A stretch of DNA of 64,000 nt from contig JBGCFR010000020.1 in the NCBI GenBank assembly GCA_045107045.1, forward strand, positions 1-64,000, in the 5' to 3' direction. A model generated the notes under the pieces. The model was not told where the DNA came from, ran no database searches, and saw nothing but the letters and a program-made list of their open reading frames with translations. This stretch comes from Putridiphycobacter sp045107045 (lineage in GTDB: Bacteria > Bacteroidota > Bacteroidia > Flavobacteriales_D > Crocinitomicaceae). Position 1 is the stretch's first letter. Each line of letters opens with the position of its first letter. Of this stretch, positions 63,170 through 64,000 are shown piece after piece. Both the position numbers and the translations under genes were made by a program.

Positions 63170-64000
63170 TCTTGTGCTGTGAATATAAAAATAAGCAAAC
63201 TAGTTGTGCTACTCCATTTGCCAATAAAACGCCTGTAATTTTCCATCCCAAATAAAGTAAAATTGTAGAAAGTGTTAAATTAACCAATAAACTCCATATC
63301 GATACCAATAGGACTTTATTTTCTTTATTATTCCTGAACAAATAAAATACACGTATGGCGTAAAAATAAGAGGGAAAGCCTATTAAATACCCCAATATAA
63401 TTTGAAATAAATTAAGCTCAATATCAAAAAACCATTGCAAAATAAATACTATTGTCAATACTATGAAAGCGTTTATAAGTAGCCCACTTAAACCTATTAG
63501 TCTGTTAAGTTTAGCAATTCCAGAATTTTTCATTCTGTATACATTTTTGACATATGGAAGTACTAAAATGGTTGCAATGGATTGGGAGAAGATAAAAAAT
63601 CCAGAAATTATTTGGTATTCTCCTAAAAGAGCTGATTTATAAAAAAAGGCAAATACATATAAATCAATCTTAGATTGTAAGAAACCTGTAAGGCCTAAGA
63701 ACAGAAATGGTAAACTTAGCCAAAGTAATTTGTAATTAAATGTACTGCTTTTAAACACCCAAAATTGATAATATAATACTGAATAAACAACTGCTTTTAT
63801 TAAAAGGTAAATGGCGTAATAATAACAAAGTATATGTATGGTTAAATCCGTTTCACTACTAAATATAAGCCAAGTTAAAAGTCCGAAACTGATCATTTCC
63901 GTGAGAATCACTTTAAAATAATCTCTTTTAAATAAATAAACTGGCACAAAAGCGTTGGTCACAAAACTTGATAGAATCCAAACTGTCAAAAATTGAAATT
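63141..64000 (-). CDS. Wzx-like polysaccharide flippase, C-terminal part (5' end outside window)
   Basis: The frame is open to the window edge; the visible 286 codons include a TTG near 63989 that need not be the start. About eight hydrophobic helices and the layout of MATE/MVF-type flippases (GQYQ-like ALLGEYQIISGFFIFSQSIATIL, FPSYFYAIRVFYLFR) fit a lipid-linked oligosaccharide flippase. It would export the product of this locus to the periplasm. As the first visible gene of the minus-strand operon it is co-transcribed with the radical SAM set. Confidence 0.75.
   Translation of the reverse strand, partial: FQFLTVWILSSFVTNAFVPVYLFKRDYFKVILTEMISFGLLTWLIFSSETDLTIHILCYYYAIYLLIKAVVYSVLYYQFWVFKSSTFNYKLLWLSLPFLFLGLTGFLQSKIDLYVFAFFYKSALLGEYQIISGFFIFSQSIATILVLPYVKNVYRMKNSGIAKLNRLIGLSGLLINAFIVLTIVFILQWFFDIELNLFQIILGYLIGFPSYFYAIRVFYLFRNNKENKVLLVSIWSLLVNLTLSTILLYLGWKITGVLLANGVAQLVCLFLYSQHKIDDKTTQTY

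Overview
This is a low-GC chromosomal segment of a Bacteroidota member, most likely a flavobacterium-like marine or freshwater lineage. The evidence is several secreted proteins with type IX secretion (T9SS) C-terminal sorting domains, promoters of the Bacteroidota type (TAnnTTTG at -7, TTG near -33), few Shine-Dalgarno motifs, an OMP_b-brl_3 TonB-dependent receptor, DUF2490, a propeller-type sensory phosphatase and an alpha2-type glycyl-tRNA synthetase. I cannot name the genus. No prophage, integrase, intact insertion sequence, rRNA operon or CRISPR array is visible.

Region 1 (1-9.6 kb) is accessory. It has two small membrane proteins (the first cut by the window edge) and an inactivated GIY-YIG nuclease gene surrounded by three copies of a two-hairpin DNA/RNA module. 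These are followed by a secreted protein/lipoprotein pair, a cupin, a T9SS esterase, a kinase-like phosphotransferase, and a T9SS stub next to a collagen-like and YadA-head-like surface protein.

Region 2 (9.8-26.9 kb) is mostly housekeeping: PaaZ-type ALDH-hydratase fusion and a crotonase, Mrp and NifU-type Fe-S carriers, phosphatidylserine decarboxylase, tRNA-Phe, CoaX, an outer-membrane protein, a TPR protein, LptC, a secreted M14 carboxypeptidase, YgiQ, a TonB-like protein and GlyS.

Region 3 (27-44 kb) is mixed. It holds a methyltransferase, a decayed TPR-OmpA gene, lipoproteins, a histidine kinase facing a single-domain response regulator, a rhodanese plus TauE/SafE pair, a TonB-dependent receptor, DUF2490, a large T9SS protein, tRNA-Arg, an 1112-residue propeller/SpoIIE phosphatase, an SDR with an altered active site, a HAD phosphatase and a CAT-anticodon tRNA. 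Both of these tRNAs carry a broken copy of their own 5' end between promoter and mature gene.

Region 4 (44.3-64 kb) is the most distinctive part. It looks like a surface glycan or glycolipid locus with an initiating sugar-phosphate transferase, a GT9 transferase, two multi-TM GT-C/GT87-like transferases, a Wzx-like flippase (cut by the window end), a UDP-galactopyranose-mutase-like flavoprotein and a nucleotidyltransferase. Interleaved with these are five cobalamin-type radical SAM proteins, one SPASM-type radical SAM protein and two methyltransferases. Eight minus-strand genes from the flippase down to 54.77 kb are packed with overlaps or very short gaps and probably form one transcript. The enzyme content suggests a polymer or lipid carrying unusual carbon-centred modifications such as C-methylation. 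That product is inferred, not shown by the sequence.
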